DNA of 6,395 nucleotides from Rhodospirillaceae bacterium. GTDB taxonomy: Bacteria; Pseudomonadota; Alphaproteobacteria; UBA9219. The DNA is taken from positions 4,872 to 11,266 of the forward strand of contig DNGD01000197.1 in NCBI GenBank assembly GCA_003486725.1. Reading direction: 5' to 3'. Positions within the stretch are counted from its first letter, which is position 1, and every line of letters starts with the position of its first letter. Under the pieces are notes generated by a model. The model saw only the letters and a list, made by a program, of their open reading frames with translations, ran no database searches and was not told the DNA's origin. A program made the translations under genes and the position numbers. This document shows positions 1 through 6,320 of this stretch, piece by piece.

Positions 1-11
1 TGTTATAACGA

Positions 12-878
12 TCAGCGCGAAGGGGCGCCGCCGAAATAGCGGAAGAACTCGCCGTCCGGATTGATGATATAGGTCGTGTTCTCTGGCTTTAAACCCTCGC
101 GGTAGGCCAGCATTGAACGCCAGAACGCAAAGAACTGGGGATCGCGATTCGTGGCTTCGGCCATAATCTCCAGCGATTTGCGATCACCTTCACCCTTAAT
201 CTTTTCCGCGCCGCCTTGGGCTTCGGCCAGAATGACAGTCGCCTGACGGTCGGCATCGGCCTTCGTCTGTACGGCTTCTTGCTGACCCTTGGCGCGAATT
301 TGCGCGGCTTCTTGCTCACGCTCGGACCGCATGCGGGCAAAAACGGCATCGCTGGTTTTCTCCGGCAAATCGGTGCGGCGGATACGGACATCGATAACCT
401 CAACACCGAAATCCTTGGCTTCGGCGTTTAGCATGTCGGTGATCTTGTTCATCACATCCACGCGCTCCGTAGACAATAGGGTGGACAATTTTATGGTGCC
501 CAGCACGCTGCGCAACGTTGAATTCAACATGCTGCCTAGACGATCATTCGCCGTGCGCTCGTTACGCAAGCGCTGGAAGTAAAGGAGCGGATTGTTGATG
601 CGATAACGGGCAAATGCGTCAACCTCCAGAGGTTTTTGCTCGGCCAACATGATTTCCTGCGATGGGGCGTCGACAGCCAGCACGCGCTTTTCAATAAACT
701 CTACGTCCTGAATAAAGGGCGCTTTGAAGTGCAGGCCGGAAGAATCAACCACGCGCACGATATCGCGGAACTGGAACACGATGGCCTGTTGCGTTTGCTG
801 GACAACGAAATAGGTATCGCTGATGCCATAGATGCCCATCACGATCGCGACGAGAATGAATAAAAGGCGTCCGTTCAT
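12..878 (-). CDS. hflC: HflC, membrane SPFH-domain subunit of the FtsH-modulating HflKC complex
   Basis: This 288-residue protein is the usual length for HflC. A single N-terminal membrane segment (about residues 4-19, LLFILVAIVMGIYGI) is followed by an SPFH/band-7 domain (about 20-190), beginning with the typical stretch FVVQQTQQAIVFQF. An Ala/Glu/Lys/Gln-rich helical region (about 185-235, with repeats such as EAAQIRAKGQQEA) follows, then a conserved tail ending in FFRYFGGAPSR. In the known family, HflC and HflK form a large periplasm-facing membrane assembly that surrounds the FtsH protease and restrains its access to membrane substrates. The start is well supported: AAGGAGG sits 6 nt before the ATG, inside the last hflK codons, and the ATG overlaps the hflK TGA as ATGA. 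That arrangement points to translational coupling and one transcript with hflK. The stop codon lies 11 bp from the window edge, so any further operon gene is out of view. Confidence 0.96.
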   Translation of the reverse strand: MNGRLLFILVAIVMGIYGISDTYFVVQQTQQAIVFQFRDIVRVVDSSGLHFKAPFIQDVEFIEKRVLAVDAPSQEIMLAEQKPLEVDAFARYRINNPLLYFQRLRNERTANDRLGSMLNSTLRSVLGTIKLSTLLSTERVDVMNKITDMLNAEAKDFGVEVIDVRIRRTDLPEKTSDAVFARMRSEREQEAAQIRAKGQQEAVQTKADADRQATVILAEAQGGAEKIKGEGDRKSLEIMAEATNRDPQFFAFWRSMLAYREGLKPENTTYIINPDGEFFRYFGGAPSR

Positions 879-2017
879 GGTGCGCCTCCTTCCTGTTTTT
901 GTTTGTTTTTCATCATGTCCTGCAGCGGATAAATCGGCATGGTACCGGCGGATTTATCCGTGATGATTTTCTGCGCATTGCCGAGGACGGATTCCATCAT
1001 TTCCAGATAGAGGCGTTTGCTGGTCACGTCCTTGGACATGTTATAGGCTGTCAAGACTTCCTTGAACCGGTCAGCATCACCCTTGGCAACGGCGATCTTC
1101 TGATCGCGATAGGCCATAGATTCCTGAAGCAGTTTAGCCGCTTGGCCTTTGGCTTCGGGGATGACCTTGTTCACATGCGCTGCCGCCTGATTTTGAAAGC
1201 GCTCCATATCCAGACGCGCGTTGACAACGTCTTGGAAGGCTGCCTTCACTTCATTAGGGACGGCGACGGTTTGCAAATTGATCTGCGTGATCGTAATGCC
1301 CGCCTTATATTCGTCGGCGAGTTCCTGCAGCCGTTTGCGTGCATCTTCGGCAATCTGGCCGCGTCCTTCGGTCAGGGCGAATTGAAGCTTGCTTTGGCCG
1401 ATCACTTCGCGCATCGCACTTTCAGCCGCCATCTTGATGGTGATTTCAGGGTTGCGGATTTCAAAGAGATAGTTCTTCACGTCGCCCACGCGCCAGAAGA
1501 CCGTGAACTGCACATTGATGACGTTTTCATCCTGCGTCAGCATCATGCTTTCCTCGGGGATCGAGCGGGATTCATCGCCGCCACGAGACAGCTTGCGAAA
1601 ACCAATCTGGATCTCGTTCTGCGCCGTTACGACAGGCGTCGAAACGCTTTCAATAGGGGCAGGCAGATGGTAACGAAGGCCCGGTTGTTCCGTGCGGTCG
1701 AATGCGCCAAAGCGCATGACAACACCGACCTGATCCGCGCCGACCATATAAACGCCGCTCACCAGCCACAGGCCGACCAAAATCATCACACCCGCCGTGG
1801 CAGCCTGAAAATGACCTTGAGGCTTATAGGGGCTGAGAAAATCCTTTAACTTGTTCAAAAGCTCCATCAAATCCGGTGGAGGTTGAATATTGTTCGGCCC
1901 GCCGCCACCCGATCCGGTCTTGCGGCTGTTCCACGCCTGTTGCTCGCGGGTGGGCTTGTCGCTGCCGCTGCCTGCGGGCTTGGAGCCCCACGGATCGTCG
2001 TTGTCGTTCCAGTTCAT
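875..2017 (-). CDS. hflK: HflK, membrane SPFH-domain partner of HflC
   Basis: This 380-residue protein has the HflK architecture. A Gly/Pro/Asp-rich cytoplasmic N-terminus (1-50, with DDPWG and SGGGGPNN) is followed by a PPDLMELLNKLKDFL helix (about 47-61). A membrane segment (about 71-92, ATAGVMILVGLWLVSGVYMV) comes next, then an SPFH domain (about 93-270; GADQVGVVMRFGAF, PGLRYHLPAPIE). A helical region with EAKGQAAKLLQE and AVAKGDADRFKEVL follows, and a C-terminal tail. The known role is assembly with HflC into a membrane complex that controls FtsH. It is the first gene of the pair, and hflC starts inside its stop codon. The ATG at 2017 is the only sensible start because an in-frame TGA lies 15 nt upstream (2032-2030). 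The Shine-Dalgarno is weak (GAAAGA about 8 nt ahead). A fair sigma70-like promoter lies about 35 bp upstream of the start codon. Confidence 0.96.
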   Translation of the reverse strand: MNWNDNDDPWGSKPAGSGSDKPTREQQAWNSRKTGSGGGGPNNIQPPPDLMELLNKLKDFLSPYKPQGHFQAATAGVMILVGLWLVSGVYMVGADQVGVVMRFGAFDRTEQPGLRYHLPAPIESVSTPVVTAQNEIQIGFRKLSRGGDESRSIPEESMMLTQDENVINVQFTVFWRVGDVKNYLFEIRNPEITIKMAAESAMREVIGQSKLQFALTEGRGQIAEDARKRLQELADEYKAGITITQINLQTVAVPNEVKAAFQDVVNARLDMERFQNQAAAHVNKVIPEAKGQAAKLLQESMAYRDQKIAVAKGDADRFKEVLTAYNMSKDVTSKRLYLEMMESVLGNAQKIITDKSAGTMPIYPLQDMMKNKQKQEGGAP

Positions 2018-2051
2018 CGCATGATTCTTTCAAAAGGGATTTCTCCTACCT

Positions 2052-2079
2052 AATGTAGAGGTTAGGGGCAGAAAGTCAA
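2052..2079 (-). promoter_or_regulatory. Putative sigma70-type promoter for hflK-hflC
   Basis: Read on the minus strand, TTGACT (2079-2074; 5 of 6 against TTGACA) is separated by 16 nt from TACATT (2057-2052; 4 of 6 against TATAAT). Transcription would begin near 2045, giving a leader of about 28 nt. The -10 region sits in a short inverted repeat (CCTAA at 2049-2053, TTAGG at 2062-2066). The call rests on the motif match and position only. Confidence 0.5.
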
Positions 2080-2152
2080 TTGCGCTACATAGTGTACCCG
2101 TCCGGTTTTCCGTAACAATTCGTCGCGATTGTTGAGGATTTTGGGGCTTGAA

Positions 2153-2186
2153 AACCACAAGCGCAAGGGGCAGAAGTTGTGGGGTT
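2153..2186 (+). promoter_or_regulatory. Possible stem-loop in the glmS leader
   Basis: AACCACAA (2153-2160) can pair with TTGTGGGGTT (2177-2186) if two G residues bulge out, enclosing a 16-nt loop. It ends 14 nt before the glmS Shine-Dalgarno. It does not resemble the glmS ribozyme of Gram-positive bacteria, and 8 pairs with a bulge can arise by chance. No convincing glmS promoter was seen elsewhere in 2018-2200. Confidence 0.2.
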
Positions 2187-2216
2187 CGTTCCTGAACTTT
2201 AAGGAGTCTTGATCTT

Positions 2217-4037
2217 ATGTGCGGTATTGTCGGTATTTTGGCCCAGCGCCCCGTTGCAAATGTTCTGGTTGATGGCCTTCGTCGCCTTGAATATCGCGGC
2301 TATGACAGCGCGGGCATTGCAACTTTGGTCAATGGTTCTATCGAAACGCGCCGCGCGGTTGGCAAATTGAATGCTCTAGCCGAACGCCTTACCCAAGAAC
2401 CTCTCGCGGGTGAGGTGGGCATTGGCCACACGCGCTGGGCTACGCATGGTCGCCCGACCGAAGACAATGCGCACCCTCATTTCTCATCACAAGTCGCCGT
2501 CGTGCATAACGGCATTATCGAAAACTATCGCGATCTGCGCAAGGAGCTGGAAGTCAAGGGACATGTCTTCAAGTCCGAGACGGATACCGAAAGCATCGCG
2601 CATCTGATTACCGACTATTTGCAGCAAGGCTTGTCGCCTCAGGCCGCAACGTCCAAAGCACTTAAACGGCTGGAAGGCGCGTTTGCGCTTGCGATCATCT
2701 TTACGGGTCATAATGATCTGTTGATCGGCGCACGTCGTGGCAGCCCTCTGGCGATTGGCTATGGATCCAAGGAAATGTATCTCGGCTCCGATGCGCTGGC
2801 GCTTGCGCCGCTCACGAACCGCATTTCTTATATGGAAGAGGGTGATTGGGTTGAACTTTCGCTCGGCAAGGCCGTTGTCCACGATAAGGATGACAATATC
2901 GTCGAGCGCAAGATTCAGGAAACGGCGCTTTCCGGTGCCGTAATCGGCAAGGGCGAATATCGCCACTTCATGCTGAAAGAAATCTTCGAGCAGCCCGCCG
3001 TGATCGGCGACACGATGGCCTCGCTGGTGACTGCCGACAATCGTTTGTCGATGCCGGATTTGCCTTTTGATTGGAAAGGTTTGCCTCGTCTTACGATTGT
3101 GGCGTGCGGCACGGCCTATTATGCGGGGCTGGTTGCAAAATACTGGTTTGAGCAACTCGCAGGGTTGGCCGTCGAGATCGATGTGGCGTCCGAGTTCCGC
3201 TATCGCCAGTCGCCGATGGTGGTGGGCGGAGCCATGATCGTGATTTCGCAATCGGGCGAAACGGCGGACACGCTTGCCGCGCTGAACTATGCCAAGACAA
3301 ACAGCCAGAAGATTCTGGCAGTCGTCAACGCGCAGCACAGCACAATCGCGCGTCAAGCCGATGGCATGGTGCCGACGCTTTGCGGGCCCGAGATTTCCGT
3401 AGCGTCGACCAAGGCTTTCACAACGCAGCTGACAGTATTGCTTTGTCTGGTATTGGATGCTGCGCAAGCACGTGGCACAATGGACGCGGCAAAGGTTGCC
3501 GAAATCCTGCAAGCGCTTCGCGAGGTTCCGGCCAAGCTGAACGATGTTCTGCGCGAGGATCACAAAATTCAGGAGCTGGCGCAGAAAATTAGCGATGCGA
3601 AGGACGTACTCTATCTTGGGCGCGGCCTGATGTATCCCGTCGCGCTGGAAGGCGCGTTGAAGCTGAAAGAAATCTCGTACATTCACGCCGAAGGCTATCC
3701 GGCGGGCGAGCTGAAGCACGGCCCCATCGCACTGATTGACGAGACGATGCCCGTCGTCGTCGTTGCGCCGCATGACGCGTTGTTCGACAAGACGGCGTCG
3801 AACATTCAGGAAGTCGTCGCGCGGGGCGGCAAGGTTGTTCTGTTCACCGACAAGGCTGGCCTTGCGAATATGGGCAGTAAGCCTTATTGGGTCATGACAT
3901 TGCCAGAGTCTCATCCCGTGGTCGCGCCGATCCTCTACACGATCCCCGTACAGTTGCTCGCTTATTACACGGCGCTTACCAAAGGCACCGACGTCGATCA
4001 ACCGCGCAACCTCGCCAAAAGCGTGACGGTAGAGTAG
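2217..4037 (+). CDS. glmS: GlmS, glutamine--fructose-6-phosphate aminotransferase (isomerizing)
   Basis: The enzyme makes glucosamine-6-phosphate from fructose-6-phosphate and glutamine. This is the entry step to UDP-GlcNAc, peptidoglycan and lipopolysaccharide, and it takes place in the cytosol. At 606 residues it matches the family length (E. coli about 609). The N-terminal glutaminase domain starts MCGIVGI, with Cys2 as the nucleophile after Met removal, followed by HTRWATHG (71-78) and HNGIIEN (97-103). Two SIS isomerase domains follow, with SQSGET (344-349), STKAFT (397-402), Glu485 and His501 in KEISYIHAEGYPAGELKHGP (484-503), and the closing PRNLAKSVTVE, where Lys601 corresponds to the Schiff-base lysine. 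All key residues are present, so it should be active. AAGGAG (2201-2206) lies 10 nt before the ATG. It stands alone, divergent from hflK, and glmU is not adjacent in this window. Sampled stretches run 55-70% G+C. Confidence 0.98.
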   Translation: MCGIVGILAQRPVANVLVDGLRRLEYRGYDSAGIATLVNGSIETRRAVGKLNALAERLTQEPLAGEVGIGHTRWATHGRPTEDNAHPHFSSQVAVVHNGIIENYRDLRKELEVKGHVFKSETDTESIAHLITDYLQQGLSPQAATSKALKRLEGAFALAIIFTGHNDLLIGARRGSPLAIGYGSKEMYLGSDALALAPLTNRISYMEEGDWVELSLGKAVVHDKDDNIVERKIQETALSGAVIGKGEYRHFMLKEIFEQPAVIGDTMASLVTADNRLSMPDLPFDWKGLPRLTIVACGTAYYAGLVAKYWFEQLAGLAVEIDVASEFRYRQSPMVVGGAMIVISQSGETADTLAALNYAKTNSQKILAVVNAQHSTIARQADGMVPTLCGPEISVASTKAFTTQLTVLLCLVLDAAQARGTMDAAKVAEILQALREVPAKLNDVLREDHKIQELAQKISDAKDVLYLGRGLMYPVALEGALKLKEISYIHAEGYPAGELKHGPIALIDETMPVVVVAPHDALFDKTASNIQEVVARGGKVVLFTDKAGLANMGSKPYWVMTLPESHPVVAPILYTIPVQLLAYYTALTKGTDVDQPRNLAKSVTVE

Positions 4038-4056
4038 GCATAAACCATTAGCGACA

Positions 4057-4064
4057 TATAATCA
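4057..4064 (+). repeat. Third TATAATCA copy, possible extra half-site
   Basis: The 8-mer TATAATCA at 4057-4064 is identical to the core of the inverted-repeat left arm (4115-4122), 58 bp downstream, and inverted relative to 4142-4149. It could be a distal half-site. It could also be a second -10 element: TAGGCA at 4035-4040 lies 16 nt upstream of its TATAAT and matches the -35 consensus at 4 of 6 positions. A chance match in an AT-rich spacer cannot be excluded. Confidence 0.3.
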
Positions 4065-4073
4065 CCTTCCCGA

Positions 4074-4098
4074 ACAAATGGGTAAACTCATTTTGTCT
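4074..4098 (+). terminator. Weak stem-loop after glmS, possible terminator
   Basis: ACAAATGGG (4074-4082) can pair with CTCATTTTGT (4087-4096) through nine base pairs, one G-T wobble and one bulged T, around a TAAA loop. Only a short TTTTGTCT run accompanies it, and most of that is used in the stem, so intrinsic termination would be inefficient. It overlaps the -35 region proposed for the next gene. No stronger terminator was found after glmS, so read-through into the HD gene is possible. Confidence 0.25.
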
Positions 4099-4120
4099 GG
4101 CCAGTGCCTTGGTGTATAAT
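4093..4120 (+). promoter_or_regulatory. Putative sigma70-type promoter for the HD/phosphodiesterase-like gene
   Basis: TTGTCT (4093-4098; 4 of 6) is followed after 16 nt by a perfect TATAAT (4115-4120). The predicted start of transcription is near 4127, giving a leader of about 39 nt before the ATG at 4166. The -10 lies in the left arm of a perfect inverted repeat, so the promoter is well placed for control by a dimeric DNA-binding protein. Confidence 0.55.
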
Positions 4121-4150
4121 CAGATAACTCCAGTGGAACACTGATTATAC
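4114..4150. repeat. Perfect 10-bp inverted repeat over the promoter, candidate operator
   Basis: GTATAATCAG (4114-4123) is mirrored exactly by CTGATTATAC (4141-4150) with 17 nt between. The spacer holds a smaller near-palindrome, TCCA-G-TGGA (4129-4137), on almost the same centre. The arms span about -13 to +24 relative to the predicted transcription start. As RNA the whole hairpin forms only in read-through from glmS, because a transcript from the local promoter would lack the left arm. This favours a DNA-level operator, although a hairpin just before the Shine-Dalgarno in a read-through message is an alternative. No T-run follows, so it is not a typical terminator. Confidence 0.5.
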
Positions 4151-4165
4151 CGAGGTGGAGGCTGT

Positions 4166-5053
4166 ATGGAAAAAGAACAATTTGATATTAAGAAATCCAT
4201 TGATTGTTTGTGTATCGAGATCGATGCCCAACAGCTGAACCCGCGTGAGCTCGCGCAGCGCGTCACTGAGGTACATGAAAGCACGGTGGCAGCATCGATC
4301 AGCGCTCTCTATGATGCCTGCGCGAGGCATCTGAAAACAGACGACCCCAATTTGTATCAAGCAGGACTCTTGATAGCGCAAAAGCTTGACGCCGACGATA
4401 AGTCGCTGCTTCACAAAAATGCTTTTCATAACCTTGAACATCTTAAAATTGTCATTCTCAGCAGCCTCGTTATCAGCAAGCTCGCGGAGAAACAGGGATT
4501 CAATGCTACTTGCCTCGATCTTCTGGTTGCGGCGATGATTCATGATGCGGATCATGATGGCGCGACAAACATCGTTGATGGCAAGTGTATACCCTTCCGT
4601 CTTGAAGAGAAGGCCATGGCCTATGCAATGCCAATATTTGAAGAGACAAAAGTCAGTCAATTAACAGTGGGCGCCATTCACTACATGCTGAGATGGACGG
4701 ATCTTGCTGGGCGCACAGCTGATATGAAACGCAACTACCCAGCTGGAGTCAGTGATGAAGTTGAAGAGAAAGCCAAAATGCTTGGCGATGCCGATTTGCT
4801 ATTTGCACTTGGTTTGGGGCCTAAAAAAGCAATGAACGAAGACCGAAAACTGAACAGTGAATTGAACCGACCTTTTTCAAGAGCACGCTTCCTGTCCTTT
4901 ATTAATTCTATCGCCCCTAATGGATTTTTTTCTAAGGGAGCAAAGTTCTTTGATCCAAATGTTAAGGACCTTGTCATCGATCTGAAATCGATTCCGACCA
5001 AGAGATATACCGCAAACAAGGCGTTTGGTCTTTATCGTCCCGCTGCTCCCTAA
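4166..5053 (+). CDS. HD-fold phosphohydrolase resembling class I cyclic-nucleotide phosphodiesterases
   Basis: This 295-residue, probably cytosolic protein has no signal peptide or membrane segment. An N-terminal region (1-80) matches nothing I recognise. The rest follows the order of motifs in class I 3',5'-cyclic-nucleotide phosphodiesterases. FHNLEH (87-92) matches the YHNxxH motif, giving the general-acid His88 and metal ligand His92. HDADHDGATNIV (126-137) fits the class I signature HD-x-x-H-x-G-x-x-N at all fixed positions except Ala128. WTDL (177-180) resembles the TDM motif, and DADLL (208-212) supplies the last metal-binding Asp (Asp210). RFLSFINSIAP (241-251) resembles the C-terminal helix that bears the purine-binding glutamine, but Arg239 falls where that Gln would be. 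Phosphohydrolase activity is likely, while the substrate is uncertain. GAGGTGGAGG (4152-4161) precedes the ATG. G+C is about 47% (hand count, 4201-4980), falling below 40% near the end, which suggests acquisition by transfer. It has its own probable promoter and operator, and its TAA interlocks with the stop of the convergent gene. Confidence 0.85.
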   Translation: MEKEQFDIKKSIDCLCIEIDAQQLNPRELAQRVTEVHESTVAASISALYDACARHLKTDDPNLYQAGLLIAQKLDADDKSLLHKNAFHNLEHLKIVILSSLVISKLAEKQGFNATCLDLLVAAMIHDADHDGATNIVDGKCIPFRLEEKAMAYAMPIFEETKVSQLTVGAIHYMLRWTDLAGRTADMKRNYPAGVSDEVEEKAKMLGDADLLFALGLGPKKAMNEDRKLNSELNRPFSRARFLSFINSIAPNGFFSKGAKFFDPNVKDLVIDLKSIPTKRYTANKAFGLYRPAAP

Positions 5054-6282
5054 AACCTTGAGGGGACGGCAATGCGGGCGGCGGCCAAGGCGCGGTCGAC
5101 ATGGCGACCCTGAAACATGACGATTCCGAGTTCCTGTCCGGTATTCACCGCGCGTTCGTCGTCGCAACGGCACAGGATTGTGTGCGCCTGACCCGTATCC
5201 ATAATCATGTTGCGGATCTCCGGTATCATGCTGGGCAACATGTCATCCAGAGCATTAGGTGTCCAATACAGCTTCATCAAATCGAACCCCATTTTTCCGC
5301 GATCATAATAGGGCAACGTGTGATGGGTGAGCCCGTCCAGACACAACCTGAAGCCGTGATCGTGCAGATAGTCCCGCGCAAACAGAAACGCACCCATATC
5401 CGAAAAGACATCAAGCTTGTTCATCTCGATCACCAGACGGCCACGCAGTTGCGGTGTGATGATCGCTTCGAACTTTGCGAACTCTGGCGACAGGATTGTG
5501 GCCACATTCAAGTTCAAACTGAACGGACGAGCAGAGGAGACACCGTCGCGGATAAGCATCAGCATGATGCGACGATCCAGCGTTTGGGTCAGATAGCGAA
5601 ACAGCCATGTATTAGACGCTAGATCAACCCCCGGTGTGACAACATTCTGCAAATCTTCGATCGATATAAAGATTTCTTCAAACAGGGGTTGGGGGTCCGC
5701 CTTGTCGATTATCGTACAAACCGTCTGACGCCGCGCGATATTTGTGACATCTACGTTTTCCAGAAGACCTTCCAACCGCTCCAACGCATTGGGGCGTAAG
5801 GGCGTGCGTGCCAGTGTTGGTGCGGCGTCATTTTCGGCCTCCTGCTTCATGCGCGCCGCGTCAGCCTCGCGGAGAATTTTCCGCACATGCTCATCAAGTT
5901 CATCATATTCGGTTTCGACTTCGTACCACGTGCAAAAGCCATTCCCGCCTTTGGCATCGCGGGTCTCGAGCAACGGGTCTTGTGTGAAAAGAAGCCTGAT
6001 ACGCTCGACCGCGACTTCCAGCATGGTCGTCGTCGCGCCTTTGACAACAAAGAAAAGATCCCTGTTGCTGAGGTAAAAAAGCTGGCCCTCGAACCCGCTG
6101 GCCAAAATCGTAAATGATTCGGTTGCAATCTGGATATAGCTGTCACGTTTGTATGCATTGGACAGCTTCGAGAAATGAATATGCAAGGCGATTCGCCCCA
6201 CACGCAGGCGATCCAGCCTTTGGATAAGATCCATAAGCATCATTTCTTGCGATGGAGGGCGGTTTCTGAGGTGCTTGGACAT
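5050..6282 (-). CDS. Degenerate GGDEF-EAL protein, probably a non-catalytic c-di-GMP-type effector
   Basis: This 410-residue protein has no membrane segment. Residues about 15-140 look like an eroded GGDEF domain: LFYLSNRDLFFVVKG (68-82) occupies the place of the RxGGDEF hairpin, followed by the usual VAVERIRLLF helix. A charged linker (140-165) leads to an EAL-like domain (about 195-405). In that domain the Asn of SLNLNV (257), Glu286 (LVIEMNKLDV), Asp316, Lys337 (DLMKLYW) and Gln391 (QGRHV) keep the expected spacing. The EAL triplet itself is absent (FEEIFIS, 201-207), the DDFGTG loop reads DGLTHH so the second Asp is Gly317, and the AEGVE Glu is replaced by Cys371. Loss of two metal or catalytic acids argues against c-di-GMP hydrolysis, and the missing GGDEF argues against synthesis. 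A receptor or protein-interaction role is inferred. The ATG at 6282 lacks a Shine-Dalgarno, and the leader is pyrimidine-rich. Met14/Met15 are alternative starts, also without a clear site. Confidence 0.85.
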   Translation of the reverse strand: MSKHLRNRPPSQEMMLMDLIQRLDRLRVGRIALHIHFSKLSNAYKRDSYIQIATESFTILASGFEGQLFYLSNRDLFFVVKGATTTMLEVAVERIRLLFTQDPLLETRDAKGGNGFCTWYEVETEYDELDEHVRKILREADAARMKQEAENDAAPTLARTPLRPNALERLEGLLENVDVTNIARRQTVCTIIDKADPQPLFEEIFISIEDLQNVVTPGVDLASNTWLFRYLTQTLDRRIMLMLIRDGVSSARPFSLNLNVATILSPEFAKFEAIITPQLRGRLVIEMNKLDVFSDMGAFLFARDYLHDHGFRLCLDGLTHHTLPYYDRGKMGFDLMKLYWTPNALDDMLPSMIPEIRNMIMDTGQAHTILCRCDDERAVNTGQELGIVMFQGRHVDRALAAARIAVPSRF

Positions 6283-6314
6283 GAGCGGTGGGGGCAGGAA
6301 GGGCAGAAAAGGCT

Positions 6315-6320
6315 GTTATA
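6315..6320 (-). promoter_or_regulatory. Possible -10 element for the GGDEF-EAL-like gene
   Basis: On the minus strand TATAAC (6320-6315) matches TATAAT at 5 of 6 positions and lies 32 nt before the ATG. The leader from the predicted start of transcription would be about 26 nt and mostly C/T. No good -35 lies 16-18 nt upstream, so an activator or another sigma factor may be involved, or the match may be chance. The remaining 6321-6395 is AT-rich and shows no gene. Confidence 0.35.

Noticed and set aside
899..1849. A 316-codon open frame antisense to hflK.
   Set aside because: The hflK reading is certain from SPFH features and operon structure. The antisense product shows no motif.
1824..2033. 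A 69-codon minus-strand frame starting at TTG with a well-spaced GGAG, overlapping hflK.
   Set aside because: It is out of frame with hflK, its product is Arg/Gln-rich without a known domain, and the GGAG probably sits at or before the transcription start.
2018..2216. A glmS-type ribozyme or riboswitch in the glmS leader.
   Set aside because: The leader is short, the only stem is imperfect, and the known glmS ribozyme belongs mainly to Gram-positive bacteria. No matching core was seen.
2487..4001. A 504-codon open frame antisense to glmS.
   Set aside because: It lies wholly inside an unmistakable, complete glmS. Its translation is Arg/His-rich without any recognisable domain, as expected for a mirror of codon bias.
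4114..4150. The 10-bp inverted repeat as the glmS rho-independent terminator.
   Set aside because: The arms are AT-rich, the loop is 17 nt, and the right arm is followed by CGAGGTGGAGG, not by a T-run.
4145..4660. A 171-codon antisense frame over the 5' part of the HD gene.
   Set aside because: The HD catalytic motifs and the good Shine-Dalgarno support the plus strand. The antisense frame has neither.
5101..5622. A 173-codon plus-strand frame opposite the EAL-like domain.
   Set aside because: The minus-strand protein has consistent EAL-type spacing of conserved residues, while this frame is low-complexity His/Gln/Arg-rich.
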